Assembly: GCA_937901265.1 (NCBI GenBank)
Contig: CALCHA010000656.1
Coordinates: 1-6,861, forward strand
Length of the DNA: 6,861 nucleotides
Direction of reading: 5' to 3'
Origin: an uncultured Phycisphaerales bacterium
GTDB taxonomy: Bacteria; Planctomycetota; Phycisphaerae; WQYP01
Below, in pieces: positions 6,398 to 6,861 of the stretch (positions within the stretch are counted from its first letter, which is position 1; every line of letters begins with the position of its first letter). The notes beneath the pieces were generated by a model that did not search any database, was not told the origin of the DNA, and saw nothing but the letters and a program-made list of their open reading frames with translations. A program made the position numbers and the translations under genes.

Positions 6398-6646
6398 TTA
6401 TCCGGCACCCCCCGGCCCGTCGCGGCGACGGCCCGACCGCAACGCGTGGACGACAGCCGCCACCACGATCAAGCCTCCCCCAATTAACAGGCAGTGGGCG
6501 AAGATGAACAGGCTATGGCCAAGAAGGTCGTGCCGAAAAACGCTACTTTCGCCCAGCAGCACCCCGCAAATCACCAGATCGACTCCGACGACCCAGTTGC
6601 GCCAGCTCGTCGCGATAAAAGCCCGGAAGCGTGACCGCCGCTGCAT
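6398..6646 (-). CDS. Small two-helix membrane protein of unknown function
   Basis: From ATG 6646 this encodes 82 residues: a basic, Arg-rich N-terminus (MQRRSRFRAF), a hydrophobic segment at about 18-38 (NWVVGVDLVICGVLLGESSV), a short loop (FRHDLLGH), a second helix at about 47-69 (FIFAHCLLIGGGLIVVAAVV) and a basic, glycine-rich tail. The hydrophobic pattern with positive-charge clusters at both ends favours a real hairpin membrane protein over a chance frame. The start is uncertain: ATG 6658 and ATG 6712 are in frame. 6646 is preferred because GGGA lies 6 nt upstream, a weak Shine-Dalgarno. I recognise no family. It precedes the terminator at 6146-6183 and may be transcribed on its own or after the gene at the right edge. 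Confidence 0.5.
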   Translation of the reverse strand: MQRRSRFRAFIATSWRNWVVGVDLVICGVLLGESSVFRHDLLGHSLFIFAHCLLIGGGLIVVAAVVHALRSGRRRDGPGGAG

Positions 6647-6775
6647 AACGAATCCCATTCCGCAACCGCCAACCCAACGCGATGCCAACCCACTCGGACA
6701 CCCTCCTCCCATTCTACCCCCACGCGCGCCGGTCCACAGCGACCGCCTCAGCCCGCCCCAGGCCCCCCCTCCTCC

Positions 6776-6861
6776 TCACTCGCCCGTCTTCCCTTCCCCG
6801 GCATCCCTCCCCGCCACCGCCCCCACCTGCCCATCCGCAAAGTGCCGCACCAGCTTCGAAA
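6776..6861 (-). CDS. C-terminal fragment, short GT2-like segment
   Basis: Only the last 27 codons plus two bases are in the window, ending at TGA 6776-6778. The frame has strong G/C preference at third codon positions, as expected for coding DNA here, and the other two minus-strand frames give glycine/arginine-rich nonsense. The start of the fragment, KLVRHFADGQVGAVAG, resembles the stretch following the donor-site Asp region in processive GT2 glycosyltransferases (L-x-x-x-F-A-D-P-x-V-G-A-V-A-G). In that family roughly a hundred or more residues should follow, including the acceptor and Q-x-x-R-W regions. Here the protein stops after AGEGKTGE. It is therefore either a truncated GT2 gene or an unrelated protein with a chance resemblance. 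A function cannot be assigned from this piece. Confidence 0.45.
   Translation of the reverse strand, partial: SKLVRHFADGQVGAVAGRDAGEGKTGE

Noticed and set aside
6143..6487. Plus-strand frame of 114 codons starting at the A-run
   Set aside because: It starts inside the terminator A-tract, is dominated by Arg/Pro/Ala, and overlaps the better-supported regulatory region and small membrane gene on the other strand.
1..6861. CRISPR arrays, tRNA/rRNA genes, insertion sequences, phage or toxin-antitoxin genes
   Set aside because: Looked for direct-repeat/spacer patterns, cloverleaf-like sequences, terminal inverted repeats and typical protein motifs on both strands; nothing supportable was found.

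Overview
The window is GC-rich bacterial DNA dominated by cell-envelope genes. The best taxonomic clue is the exported protein at 1910-4054. It combines autotransporter-associated beta-strand repeats with a C-terminal PEP-CTERM sorting signal (V-P-E-P, short hydrophobic helix, R-R-R-K) and has no outer-membrane barrel. That architecture is common in Planctomycetota (Phycisphaerae-like lineages) and also occurs in Verrucomicrobiota. A planctomycete is therefore my leading guess, from protein style alone and not from any marker gene.

Layout. Left edge, minus strand: cardiolipin synthase (248-1699), followed after 9 bp by a short membrane-protein reading frame (5-238) that looks like the N-terminus of a larger multi-pass protein, broken or misread close to the window edge. 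About 210 bp of divergent intergenic DNA, with a small AT-rich island, separates cls from the plus-strand PEP-CTERM gene (1910-4054). That gene ends in an intrinsic terminator at 4077-4114. It converges on a long minus-strand gene (4121-6130) for a GT39/PMT-type (GT-C fold) membrane glycosyltransferase with a soluble C-terminal domain and a P/T/A-rich tail. Upstream of it (6131-6397) is a non-coding stretch with a very strong minus-strand terminator hairpin. Its U-tract lies directly against the Shine-Dalgarno of the glycosyltransferase. Further upstream on the minus strand are a small two-helix membrane protein (6398-6646) and, at the right edge, the last 27 codons of another gene (6776-6861) that resembles a short segment of GT2 glycosyltransferases.

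Functionally the window covers membrane phospholipid synthesis, a sorted surface protein and lipid-linked sugar transfer. PEP-CTERM/exosortase systems are generally associated with exopolysaccharide production, so the neighbourhood is coherent, but no exosortase or complete polysaccharide operon is visible. I see no tRNA, rRNA, CRISPR array, transposase or obvious phage gene. The most unusual element is the terminator/SD arrangement at 6128-6183, which suggests an attenuated leader or a short terminated RNA ahead of the glycosyltransferase gene. I did not find a clearly new multi-gene system.
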